Origin: Cupriavidus basilensis
Lineage (GTDB): Bacteria; Pseudomonadota; Gammaproteobacteria; Burkholderiales; Burkholderiaceae
Reading direction: 5' to 3'
Assembly (NCBI RefSeq): GCF_000876015.1
Contig: NZ_BBQM01000017.1
Span: forward strand, 33,855-97,854
DNA length: 64,000 nucleotides
This document shows, piece by piece, positions 9,982-20,730 of the stretch (position 1 is the first letter of the stretch; every line of letters starts with the position of its first letter). The notes below the pieces were generated by a model, which was not told where the DNA came from, did no database searches, and worked only from the letters and a program-made list of their open reading frames with translations. The position numbers and the translations under genes are program-made.

Positions 9982-10734
9982 TCAGCTGCCCTGCTTGATG
10001 CGGTCCTCGATGTGCTTGGCGCGGTCCGCCGAGCCCGGGTGCGACGAGAACATGCTGGACTTGCCGCCGTCGAGCTTGGCCAGCTTCTGGAAGGCCGTGA
10101 CCAGGCCGCGGGTGTTGGCCTTGTTCTTGGTCAGCACGTCGAACGAGTAGTCGTCGGCGGCGCTTTCCTGCGTCTGCGAGAACTGCGCGTTGATCAGTTG
10201 CTCGCCCAGCTCGCCCAGCTGCGAGGACGACAGCGTGGCCACCGCGCCGCTGCCGCTGGCCGCCAGCGCGCCACGCGCGGCCATTGCGGCGTAGGCCACC
10301 TGCATCTTGTTCTTGGTGTGGCCCAGCGCCACGTGGCCCAGTTCGTGGCCCACCACGCCGCGCACTTCGTCGTCGGTCATCATGTCCATCAGGCCGCTGT
10401 ACACGCGCACGCAGCCGTTGGCCATCGCCCAGGCGTTGACGTCCTTGGTCAGGTAGACCTTGGCATTGACGTTGGAGATGTCGGTCGACTGCAGGCCGGC
10501 CATGATCTTGGCCAGGCGCTTGCCATAGGCGCTGTTGGCCGCGGCGATCTTGTTGGTCTTGTCGGACTCGGCGCAGGCCTGGTCGGACATCGACTTGACG
10601 TCCGCGTCGCCGAGCGAGGCCGCCTTGAACATCGAGGTGCCCGCGCCCACCATGCCGTCGACATTGGTGCCGGCACAGCCGACCACGAGAGCGGAAAGGC
10701 CGGCGACGGCCACGAGGGAAAGTGTGTGCTTCAT
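9982..10734 (-). CDS. M48 family metalloprotease, lipoprotein
   Basis: A 250-residue protein. The ATG at 10734 gives a lipoprotein signal (SLVAVAGLSALVVGC, lipobox VVGC), so the protein should be anchored in the envelope. The zinc site HELGH (VVGHELGHVALGH) lies near residue 130, and the third ligand is probably in FSQTQESAADDYSFDVL. This matches the YggG/LoiP-like M48 group, which degrades misfolded outer membrane proteins. It is flanked by a bidirectional terminator downstream and is monocistronic. Confidence 0.9.
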   Translation of the reverse strand: MKHTLSLVAVAGLSALVVGCAGTNVDGMVGAGTSMFKAASLGDADVKSMSDQACAESDKTNKIAAANSAYGKRLAKIMAGLQSTDISNVNAKVYLTKDVNAWAMANGCVRVYSGLMDMMTDDEVRGVVGHELGHVALGHTKNKMQVAYAAMAARGALAASGSGAVATLSSSQLGELGEQLINAQFSQTQESAADDYSFDVLTKNKANTRGLVTAFQKLAKLDGGKSSMFSSHPGSADRAKHIEDRIKQGS

Positions 10735-11033
10735 GGAGTTGTCTTGTTGGATGCGCACCGGCCGGAAACTGCGCCGGCAACACGGATGGATGACGCGAAT
10801 GAACGACCCGGAGGCATGGCCCGAAGGCCCGCCCCCAAGGGACGGCGCCGGTGGCTCGCCGGCGCTTCCCTGCGTGCTCTTCCGGACACGCAGCGGCATC
10901 ATATCGCCGAAATCATCGAAAGTGAATTGGAAACGTCTGAATCGACAACGACACAATTTTTAATATTTTTCGGATATTTCGCATCGACCCACGCGATCTT
11001 TCCTAGCCCCTGATCCACATCCCCGCGCCGGAA

Positions 11034-11076
11034 AACAAAAAGCCGCGCCGTCCCTCCGAGAGAGGCACGGCGCGGC
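11034..11076 (-). terminator. Intrinsic terminator downstream of aceA
   Basis: Read on the minus strand: GCCGCGCCGTGCCTC, a short loop, then the complementary GAGGGACGGCGCGGC with one mismatch, followed by TTTTTGTTTT. It lies about 100 bp beyond the isocitrate lyase stop. Confidence 0.8.
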
Positions 11077-11082
11077 GCCTAA

Positions 11083-11113
11083 TTGAAGGACGCGATGGTC
11101 GCACGTCCTTCAA
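11083..11113. repeat. Perfect inverted repeat in the aceA 3' region
   Basis: TTGAAGGACG, 11 bases, CGTCCTTCAA. It sits between the aceA stop codon and its terminator, and would form a hairpin in the 3' untranslated RNA. It has no T-run of its own, so it is not a terminator by itself. Confidence 0.6.
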
Positions 11114-11178
11114 GGTGAGCAGGTATCGTTCTGGTTATCCTGCCATGCTGCAACTCCGGGGCCGGGGCCCCGGGAAAC

Positions 11179-12471
<1,293 letters not shown>

Positions 12472-12856
12472 TGCACTCTCCTAGTGATTGAGACGGGTAT
12501 GGCGTAAGAAAACTTGCGACAGGCCTGCCGGGCACCGATACCTGGCAGCCAACCGGGACGCCGCGGGGATGCTTGCGGAGGCCGTTTCCTGCTGCCTCGC
12601 CACCCCCGTTTTTCGCGTCTCAGGTCATGTGTCTTATATAAGAGTGTAGGGAAACGTCCCGCGTCGCAACAGGTCGGAATGCAGTCCTTGCTAAGTTTTT
12701 TTATTAAATAAAATCAGTATCTTATAAATGTAATTTCACGATACGGCACGACATCTCCCATCATGAGAAACGACCGTTGTGCTACGCAGCCACATTTTTT
12801 GTGGCTCAAAACGACATTCCGCATTGTGAAAAAGTGGAAGATGGCATGCGGGGCGA
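12472..12856. other. Gene-free upstream region of aceA with AT-rich palindromes
   Basis: No credible coding frame. The first 150 bp from the aceA start are GC-rich leader. A perfect 12-bp palindrome TCTTATATAAGA lies at 12632-12643 and a 15-bp odd palindrome (TTTTATT, A, AATAAAA) at 12699-12713. The block 12690-12735 is far richer in A+T than the surroundings, which suggests promoter and regulator-binding DNA. The rest, up to the downstream end of the hydrolase gene, holds nothing I recognise. Confidence 0.5.
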
Positions 12857-13828
12857 TCACGCCGCCGCCGCACCGGCGCCCTGCCCGTCCGGCATGCGCG
12901 CGCGCTGCAGCGCCTGCGCCTCGGGAGCGCCGTCGACATGCCGGGCCAGCTCCAGGATCATGGCGGCCATGCCGGCCGGGTCGGCCAGCGGCAGCCAGTG
13001 CCGCGCCGCCACCTCGCGGCGCCACCACCGTCCCACCCAGCGCGACAGGTCCGCCGACAGCGCCGGGCTGACGTAGCGGTCGCGCAGCGGCACGATCACC
13101 TGCACCGGCGCGTGCGCATGGCGCTCGCCCGGCGCGAGCAGCCGGCGCAGCATGTTGGCGCGGTACAGCGCCAGGCCGTGGCAGCCGTCGGCCACCTGCG
13201 TGGGGCTGGGCCGCGCCGCCACGCCCTCCGACAGCTTCAGGTAGCGCGGCCACGCGCGGCCCATCCACAGCCGCCAGCTCAGCTCCGGCAGCCACGGCAG
13301 GTGGAATACATAGATGTACCAGGACGAGAGCGCCTGCCGCAGCGAGCGCGCCAGCGCCGCGCGCGAGAGCCGGCGGTTGCCGCGCATCCAGTGGCCGGCA
13401 TGGTCGAGGCAGGGGCCGGAGCATGAGGTAAACGAGGCGATGCGCCCGCGCAGGCGCGGCTCGGTGGCGAACTCCCAGCACTGGATCGAGCCCCAGTCGT
13501 GCCCGACCAGATGCACCGGCGCGCCGGGCGACACCGCATCGATCACCGCGCCGAAGTCCTCCGCCAGCCGCTCCAGCCGGTAGGCGGCCACGCCCGCGGG
13601 CGCCGACGACGCGCCCGCGCCGCGCACGTCGTAGGCAACCACGTGGTAGTCATCGGCCAGCAGCGGCGCCACGCCGTGCCAGACCGCGCTGTTGTCGGGA
13701 TAGCCGTGCACCAGCACGATGGCGCGGCGCGACGGGTCGCCCCAGGTCTGGACGGCGAGGCGGACATCGCCGGACCGGACGGATAGCCGGGCGGGCGCGG
13801 CCTCGGAGGGAAGCGGGGAAGAAAGCAT
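12857..13828 (-). CDS. Alpha/beta fold hydrolase, epoxide hydrolase-like
   Basis: A 323-residue hydrolase. It shows the oxyanion strand VLVHGYPDNSAVWHGV, the loop YDVRGAGASSAP, and the nucleophile elbow GHDWGSIQCWEF, whose aspartate is typical of epoxide hydrolases and haloalkane dehalogenases rather than esterases. The acid residue probably lies in VIVPLRDRYVSPAL and the histidine in ARHWLPLADP. Relatives in this group are sometimes fused to a short-chain dehydrogenase; here the hydrolase part stands alone. The substrate is unknown. It ends with an alanine-rich tail. Confidence 0.85.
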   Translation of the reverse strand: MLSSPLPSEAAPARLSVRSGDVRLAVQTWGDPSRRAIVLVHGYPDNSAVWHGVAPLLADDYHVVAYDVRGAGASSAPAGVAAYRLERLAEDFGAVIDAVSPGAPVHLVGHDWGSIQCWEFATEPRLRGRIASFTSCSGPCLDHAGHWMRGNRRLSRAALARSLRQALSSWYIYVFHLPWLPELSWRLWMGRAWPRYLKLSEGVAARPSPTQVADGCHGLALYRANMLRRLLAPGERHAHAPVQVIVPLRDRYVSPALSADLSRWVGRWWRREVAARHWLPLADPAGMAAMILELARHVDGAPEAQALQRARMPDGQGAGAAAA

Positions 13829-13927
13829 GCGCGGACCATGACATCGGGTGATGGAATGGTTGCCGATGCTACGCCAGCCGCGCGGGCGCGGCGAGCACCG
13901 GCCATGCCGTTTGAAACGGCGGCGCGC

Positions 13928-14350
13928 TCAGGCCTGGCGCAGGCCGGCCTCGCGCGCGCGGCGGTACGCCACCCAGTCTCCCGACGCGATGCGCGGCAGC
14001 CCGGCCACGGCGGACTCGGCCACCGGATACAGCAGGCAGACGACCGGCCCGCCGGCGGCGGACACCGCGCGCTCCTCGCGCACGAACAGCGAGGCCTGGC
14101 CCGGGTAGACCTCCTCGATCTCGTCGAGCACCGGCACCAGCGCGGCGTCCACTTCATAGAGGTCGCCGGCCACGCCGGGCGCGTCGGCGTCCGGCACCAG
14201 CCCGGGATAGCTGCCGAAGTCATAGAGCCGGCCCGGCACGGTGGCGCTGCCCAGCAGGCGCGGCGCCGCGATGCCGTGCCGGCGCGCGGCGGCGTTGAGG
14301 TCGTTGACCTCGCCGGCGCGCAGCGTGCCGTAGACAAAGACCACCGGCAT
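13928..14350 (-). CDS. Gamma-glutamylcyclotransferase family (AIG2-like) protein
   Basis: A 140-residue protein starting MPVVFVYGTLRAGEVNDLNA, the diagnostic YGTLR motif of the GGCT/AIG2 fold. LYDFGSYPGLVP, and a glutamate in LDEIEEVYPG in the place of the family's catalytic acid, are also visible. The family releases 5-oxoproline from gamma-glutamyl amines or peptides; exact substrates vary. It starts two bases after the rraA-like stop codon, so the two are almost certainly cotranscribed. Confidence 0.88.
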   Translation of the reverse strand: MPVVFVYGTLRAGEVNDLNAAARRHGIAAPRLLGSATVPGRLYDFGSYPGLVPDADAPGVAGDLYEVDAALVPVLDEIEEVYPGQASLFVREERAVSAAGGPVVCLLYPVAESAVAGLPRIASGDWVAYRRAREAGLRQA

Positions 14351-14352
14351 GC

Positions 14353-14850
14353 TCAGCCCTCCAGCTTGCCGTCCGCCACCAGCACGCCGTCGGCGTCGGC
14401 ATAGATCCAGTTGCCGGGGCGCACCACCGCGCCGGGCATCTGCACCGTCACCTCGCGCTCGCCGATGTTGCGCTTCTGGCTTTTCTGCGGATGCAGCGCC
14501 AGCGCGCGCACGCCGATGTCGCATGCGTCCAGCTCCGCGCTGTCGCGCACGCAGCCGTTGACGACGATGCCGGCCCAGCCGTTCTTCTCGGCCAGCACGC
14601 CGAGCTTGCCGCCCACCAGCGCGCAGCGCAGCGAGCCGCCGCCGTCGACCACCAGCACGCGGCCGTTGCCGGGCGACTCCACCGCCTCGCGCACCAGCGA
14701 GTTGTCCTCGAACACCTTGAGCGTGGCGGCCGGGCCGGCGAAGACCGCGCGCTTGCCGAAATGGCGGAACCCCGGCGTCAGCACGCGCAGCGTGCCGTCG
14801 GCCAGGCGGTCTTCGTTGTCATCGCACAGATCGGTGGTTGCAAAGTTCAT
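14353..14850 (-). CDS. rraA: RraA family protein (putative 4-hydroxy-4-methyl-2-oxoglutarate aldolase)
   Basis: A 165-residue protein, the standard RraA length. Motifs: NFATTDLCDDNEDRL at the start, GRVLVVDGGGSLRCALVGG, and the catalytic-type segment GIVVNGCVRDSAELDACDIGVRAL with the GxxRD core of class II HMG/CHA aldolases. In E. coli RraA binds and restrains RNase E; in other bacteria the same fold is an aldolase. Residues needed for metal binding (RD) look intact, so aldolase activity is plausible. It heads a two-gene unit with the cyclotransferase-like gene. Confidence 0.9.
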   Translation of the reverse strand: MNFATTDLCDDNEDRLADGTLRVLTPGFRHFGKRAVFAGPAATLKVFEDNSLVREAVESPGNGRVLVVDGGGSLRCALVGGKLGVLAEKNGWAGIVVNGCVRDSAELDACDIGVRALALHPQKSQKRNIGEREVTVQMPGAVVRPGNWIYADADGVLVADGKLEG

Positions 14851-14942
14851 GGGCGGCTCCTGATTCGTGAGAGTGGAAAAAGCATCGGGTATCGGGCCGC
14901 ATCATAGAGGAAAACCGCCCGCGGCAGGCATGCCCCCGGGCA

Positions 14943-15779
14943 CTACATCTGCTTGAACAGGTAGGCGTACTGGCGCGCCACCGCCAGGGTCTCGGAGCGG
15001 TTGCGCAGTTTCAGCGCGAGCCGCCCGAGCGACTGGTTCACGGCGCTGGCCACGCAGTCGATGTTGACCACGGTGCCGCGATGGATCTGCCAGAAGCGCT
15101 CGGGATCGAGCTGCTGCGAGAGTTCGCGCAGGCTGGTGCGGATCAGCGCCTCGCCGCCGGTGGAGACCACGTTGACGTACTTGTCGGTGGCTTCGAGGTA
15201 GATCACCTCGTCGACCGGGATGATGCGGATCTCCTGCCCCACCAGCGCCTTGATGAAACGCAGGTAGCCGTGCTGCGCCGGCCCCGCAGCCGGCGGCTGC
15301 GCGCCGCCGCCGGGCTCCAGCGTCTCCAGCCGCGCCAGCAGCTGCGCCAGGCGCGCGGCGTCCAGCGCCGCCCCGCCCGCGCCGGCTTCCTCGCTGGCCT
15401 GGGCATGCTCGGCCAGCCGCCCCTTGAGACGCTGCACGGTGGCTTCGAGCCTATCCGGCTGCACCGGCTTGAGCACGTAGTCGACGGCCTCGCGCTCGAA
15501 GGCCTCGAGCGCGAACTGGTCGTAGGCGGTGACGAACACCACCAGCGGCGGCCGATCGAACGCCATCAGCTCGCGCGCCACATCCATGCCGCTCATGCCC
15601 GGCATGCGGATGTCGAGAAAGGCCACCTGCGGCCCGTGCTGGCGCGCCGCCTCCAGCGCGGACACGCCATCGTGCACCACGGAGACGATGCGCGCCTCGG
15701 GCCAGAGGCCGCTCAGTTCGGCATGCAGCGCGCGCGCGAGCAGCGGCTCGTCGTCGGCGATCAACAAGGTCGGGGACAT
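14943..15779 (-). CDS. LytTR family response regulator
   Basis: A 278-residue response regulator. The receiver domain covers residues 1-125, with the acidic pocket IADDE, the phosphoacceptor aspartate at 56 (VAFLDIRMPG) and lysine in YVLKPVQPDRL. A variable glycine/alanine linker follows, then a LytTR DNA-binding domain (about 175-278) with IRIIPVDEVIYLEATDKYVNV and FWQIHRGTVVNID. LytTR regulators (AlgR/LytR type) bind direct repeats. The partner histidine kinase gene ends 54 bp upstream, so this is a standard two-gene operon. Target genes are unknown. Confidence 0.93.
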   Translation of the reverse strand: MSPTLLIADDEPLLARALHAELSGLWPEARIVSVVHDGVSALEAARQHGPQVAFLDIRMPGMSGMDVARELMAFDRPPLVVFVTAYDQFALEAFEREAVDYVLKPVQPDRLEATVQRLKGRLAEHAQASEEAGAGGAALDAARLAQLLARLETLEPGGGAQPPAAGPAQHGYLRFIKALVGQEIRIIPVDEVIYLEATDKYVNVVSTGGEALIRTSLRELSQQLDPERFWQIHRGTVVNIDCVASAVNQSLGRLALKLRNRSETLAVARQYAYLFKQM

Positions 15780-15833
15780 GGCAACGGTAATGGACTGTCG
15801 GAAAACGGGACGGCGCCGGCGGTGCCCGGCGCG

Positions 15834-17033
15834 TCAGGAATGCGAGGCCGGGGCGGCCCCCCGCACGGCGGCACGCGCCACCGGGGCCAGCCCGGCGCCG
15901 ATGCCGCCGGCCGGCGCCTGCGACTGTGCCGGCGTGGGCACGGCGGCGGCCGGCGCGCGCATCACCGGCAGCGTCAGGCGCACGATCACGCCGCGCGGCG
16001 CGTTCTCCTCCATCTGCATGCCGGCCGCCGCGCCGAAGATGCGCGCCAGGCGCTCGCGCACGTGGGTCAGCCCCAGGCCCGAGCCCTTGGTCACGGCGTG
16101 GCCGAAGCCCACGCCGGTGTCGGCGATCACCACCTGCACCGCGCCGGCGCCGAGCGCGCGCGCGGACAGCGCGATGCTGCCGCCATGCATGCACGGCTCG
16201 ATGCCGTGGCTGACCGCGTTTTCCACCAGCGGCTGGATCAGCATCGGCGGGATCTCCACTTCCGCCAGCTCCGGCGGCAGGTCGATGCTGTAGTTCAGGC
16301 GCGTGCCGAAGCGCAGGCCCTGGATGTCGAGATAGCTGCGCAGCAGCTCGAACTCCTGGCGCAGCGTGCACTGCTCGGCGCGCGTGTGCGCCAGCGACAT
16401 CCGCAGGAAGCCGATCAGCCGCTGCAGCAGGCGCCGCGCGGCCTTCTGGTCGGTGGCGATCAGGCAATCCAGGTTGGCCAGCGAGTTGAACAGGAAATGC
16501 GGCTCGATCTGCGCCTGCAGCGCCATCAGCTGCGCGCGCACCAGCTGCTTCTCGGCCTCCTCGCGCTGCAGCGCGTCCAGCGCGGCCTGCCGCTCCAGGT
16601 GCGCCAGCTTCTCGCGCGACCAGTAGAAATAGATCATGCTGGCCGCCGCCAGCATGCCCACCACCAGGCACATGCGCAGCATGTCGCTGGCTTCCTGGAA
16701 GGACTTGGCCGGCTCGCCCAGCACGATGCGCGTGGCCCAGCTGCCCAGCAGCACCCCGAGCGGCACGGCGACCGCGGCCAGGCAGATGAACGGCCAGCGC
16801 GTGGGGCGCTCGTTCCACCAGATCAACACGCGGGCGACGTCGATCAGCAGCCAGATCGACAGGCCGATCAGGTGGCTGTAGACGAAGTTGTGCAACAGCG
16901 AGCCGCCGGTGCGGAAGCCATAGTTCAGGCTCACGGCGATCACGGTGTTCATGCACAGCACGAACACGAGGTCGCGCCCGAGGATGGAAACGCGCGAAGG
17001 CATGGCGGCCGGACAGCGGCCCAGCGATTTCAT
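15834..17033 (-). CDS. LytS/YehU-type sensor histidine kinase
   Basis: A 399-residue membrane kinase with four N-terminal hydrophobic segments (about 20-40, 54-73, 81-98, 118-138). A short coiled linker comes next, then the His_kinase core with the phosphorylated histidine near residue 178 in QIEPHFLFNSLANLD. The ATP-binding region shows PPMLIQPLVENAVSHGIEP (N box), a VVIADTGVGFG G1 box, and GSGLGLTHVRERL. It pairs with the LytTR regulator just downstream. There is no extracellular sensor domain, so the signal is probably sensed in or near the membrane. The C-terminal tail is proline/alanine-rich and poorly conserved in appearance. Confidence 0.92.
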   Translation of the reverse strand: MKSLGRCPAAMPSRVSILGRDLVFVLCMNTVIAVSLNYGFRTGGSLLHNFVYSHLIGLSIWLLIDVARVLIWWNERPTRWPFICLAAVAVPLGVLLGSWATRIVLGEPAKSFQEASDMLRMCLVVGMLAAASMIYFYWSREKLAHLERQAALDALQREEAEKQLVRAQLMALQAQIEPHFLFNSLANLDCLIATDQKAARRLLQRLIGFLRMSLAHTRAEQCTLRQEFELLRSYLDIQGLRFGTRLNYSIDLPPELAEVEIPPMLIQPLVENAVSHGIEPCMHGGSIALSARALGAGAVQVVIADTGVGFGHAVTKGSGLGLTHVRERLARIFGAAAGMQMEENAPRGVIVRLTLPVMRAPAAAVPTPAQSQAPAGGIGAGLAPVARAAVRGAAPASHS

Positions 17034-17267
17034 GAGGACGGAAGCTCCATACGAGGCTCGGGTGCCGGCCAGGCCGGCGAAATCAGCAGGATCGGTGACA
17101 TCGGTAAGAACAGAAGCCGCGCCGGCCTGCGCGGGTGCCGCGGGCGGGCCGGCGAAAACCTATTGTAAGGGAGGCTCATCGCCATGCGCCGCCGACGGCC
17201 GGCCTCCGTGCATGCCCACCCACCCCGGCACGCAGGCACGCGCTGCGCAGCCATGCAGGGCGGGCGC

Positions 17268-17474
17268 TCACGGCCGCGGCTCCCGCCGCGCGGCGCGGCG
17301 CGGCACCAGCCGGCGCGCCAGCAGCCCGGCGCCGAGCGCGACCAGGATCAGCGGCCAGCCGTCGCGAACGGCGCGCACGGGCAGCATGCCGGCGTTGCGC
17401 GCCAGGAACAGCGCGCCCAGCGCGATCAGGATGATGGGGAGCAGCAGCCCCCTGCCGCCACGGCCTCGTGTCAT
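17268..17474 (-). CDS. Small LiaI/LiaF-like transmembrane protein (DUF5668 type)
   Basis: A 68-residue protein: a basic start, a helix LLLPIILIALGALFLARN, a short loop MLPVRAVRDGWPLILVALG forming a second helix, and an arginine-rich tail. This is the typical two-helix LiaI-LiaF-like module found next to envelope-stress regulators. It lies 234 bp upstream of the LytS-type kinase on the same strand, so a functional link with that sensor is reasonable but not shown. The start at 17474 has only a weak GAGGCGAG signal upstream. Confidence 0.7.
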   Translation of the reverse strand: MTRGRGGRGLLLPIILIALGALFLARNAGMLPVRAVRDGWPLILVALGAGLLARRLVPRRAARREPRP

Positions 17475-17656
17475 GTTGCGCTCGCCTCGTTCGTCTTTCC
17501 GCGGTCGTGTCGCCGCATGGTGCTGCGCCAGAGTGATCCGCCACGTACTGCACGAACTGTACGCCTGCCGCGTGCATGGCGGAAGTGGCGTGCGACGAAT
17601 GGAGGATCGGGAGCGCGAAGCGCGAGGATGCGGCGCGAGCGGCACCGCCGGATACG

Positions 17657-17684
17657 GCGCCGCCGCCAGTGACGGCGGCGGCGC
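17657..17684. repeat. Perfect GC hairpin after cysB
   Basis: GCGCCGCCGCC, six bases, GGCGGCGGCGC. It begins about 40 bp beyond the cysB stop codon and could end or stabilise the sulfur transcript, but it lacks a T-run, so I do not call it an intrinsic terminator. Confidence 0.45.
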
Positions 17685-17725
17685 AACAGCCCGGAGAACG
17701 TGCGCGCCGTGGCCGGCGCCGGCGC

Positions 17726-18669
17726 TCAGGCCTCGACCGCGGGGCCGCCGGCCGGCTCGGACAGCGCGTTGCTGACCGTGTCGCGCGACAGGTGCGGCGC
17801 GAACATGTTGATGAAGGCGTGCGCGTAGCCGCGCAGGTAGGCGCCGCGGCGCACGGCCACGCTGGTGGTGTTGGGCTCGAACAGGTGGTCGGCCGAGATC
17901 CGCACCAGGCCGGCATCCTTGCGCTCGTCGTAGGCCATCGAGGCGATGATGCCCACGCCCAGGTCCAGCTCGGCGTAGGTCTTGATCACGTCGGCGTCCA
18001 TCGCGGTCAGCACGATCTCCGGCTGCAGGCCGGCGGCGGCGAACGCGCCGTCGATCTTGCGGCGGCCGGTGAAGCCGGCGTCGTAGGTGATGATCGGGAA
18101 GCCGGCGATGTCTTCCAGCGTCGGCTCGGGCACATGCGTGAGCGGATGCCCGGGCGACACCACCAGCACGTGCTGCCAGCTATAGGCCTCGAACGAGGTC
18201 AGGCCGGCCTCGCTGGCCACCGCCTCGGTGGCGATGCCGATGTCCGCCTGCCCGGTCAGCAGCAGCTCCACGATATGCGCCGGCGAGGCTTCCTGCAGCG
18301 CCAGCGTCACGTGCGGATAGGCGCGGCGGAAACTCTGCACCACCTTGGGCAGCGCGTAGCGCGCCTGGGTGTGGGTGGTCGCCACGGTCAGCCGGCCGGT
18401 GTGGCGCCCGGCGAACTCGTCGCCGGCCTGGCGCAGGTTCTCGGCCTCGAGCAGCAGCCGCTCCACGATCCGCACGATCTCGCGGCCGGGCTCGGTCAGG
18501 CCGGTCAGGCGCTTGCCGTAGCGCTCGAAGATTTCCACCCCGAGCTCTTCCTCGAGCTCGCGGATCTGGCGCGACACGCCGGGCTGCGAGGTATAGAGCG
18601 CGTTGGCGACCTCGGTCAGGTTGAACTGGCGGCGTACCGCCTCGCGGATCGAACGCAGTTGCTGGAAGT

Positions 18670-18673
<4 letters not shown>
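17726..18673 (-). CDS. cysB: CysB family LysR-type regulator of sulfur assimilation
   Basis: A 315-residue protein of CysB/Cbl/SsuR type. The start MNFQQLRSIREAVRRQFNLT and the helix-turn-helix NALYTSQPGVSRQIRELEEE are almost diagnostic. The effector part contains the sulfate-pocket style TTHTQARYALP and QGDADI-type strand (TGQADIGIATEA). CysB activates sulfate, thiosulfate and sulfonate genes and responds to O-acetylserine and sulfur status. Its ATG overlaps the cysA stop (ATGA), so it is the last gene of the cysTWA operon. Cbl/SsuR activity cannot be separated from CysB by reading alone. Confidence 0.93.
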
Positions 18674-19790
<1,117 letters not shown>

Positions 19791-19794
<4 letters not shown>

Positions 19795-20729
19795 GATGCC
19801 TGTCCTTGCAAATTGCCCGCGCCCGGGTTCTCCGGCGCGATATTCTCGTCTTCGGCGTGCTCGCGGCGCGCCCGGTATTCCACCAGCGTCTTGATGCCGA
19901 GCGTGACCAGGGCCAGCAGCGTCAGCAGCGAGGCCACCGCGAAGGCCGCCGCGAAGTTGTATTCGTTGTAGAGGATCTCCACGTGCAGCGGCATGGTGTT
20001 GGTCAGCCCGCGGATGTGGCCCGACACCACCGACACCGCGCCGAACTCGCCCATCGCCCGCGCGTTGCACAGGATCACGCCGTACAGCAGGCCCCAGCGG
20101 ATGTTGGGCAGCGTGATGCGCCGGAAGGTCTGCCAGCCGGACGCGCCCAGCACGATGGCGGCCTCTTCCTCCTCGCTGCCCTGCGCCTGCATCAGCGGGA
20201 TCAGCTCGCGCGCGACGAACGGGAAGGTCACGAAGATGGTGGCCAGCACGATGCCCGGCACCGCGAACATGATCTTGATGTCGTGCGCTTCCAGCCACGG
20301 TCCGAGCCAGCCCTGCGCGCCGAACAGCAGCACGTAGACCAGCCCCGAGATCACCGGCGAGACCGAGAACGGCAGGTCGATCAGCGTGGTCAGCAGGTTC
20401 TTGCCGCGGAACTCGAACTTGGCGATGGCCCATGCCGCCGACACGCCGAACACCACGTTGAGCGGCACCGCGATGGCGGCCACCAGCAGCGTGAGCTGGA
20501 TCGCGGCCACCGCGTCGGGCTCGACCAGCGAATCGAAATAGGTCTGCACGCCCTTGCGCAGCGCCTCGTAGAACACCGAGGCCAGCGGGATGAACAGGAA
20601 CAGCGCGAGGAACAGGACCGCGACCGTGATCAGCGTGTAGCGCACCCACGGCGCCTCCGCGGTAGCGTCCGCGAAATGCGCGGCGGGCTGGGCGCGGCCG
20701 CCCAGGCCCTTGGTGACGATGCCGGCCAT
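19791..20729 (-). CDS. cysW: Sulfate ABC transporter permease CysW
   Basis: A 312-residue inner-membrane protein with six hydrophobic helices and the permease EAA-type loop EEEEAAIVLGASGWQTFRRITLPNI, which contacts CysA. It begins one base after the cysT stop codon and overlaps cysA by four bases. The wording FLFIPLASVFYEALRKGVQTYF and ARAMGEFGAVSVVSGHIRG is typical of CysW rather than CysT. The C-terminal tail is charged and cytoplasmic. Confidence 0.96.
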
Positions 20730-20730
20730 C

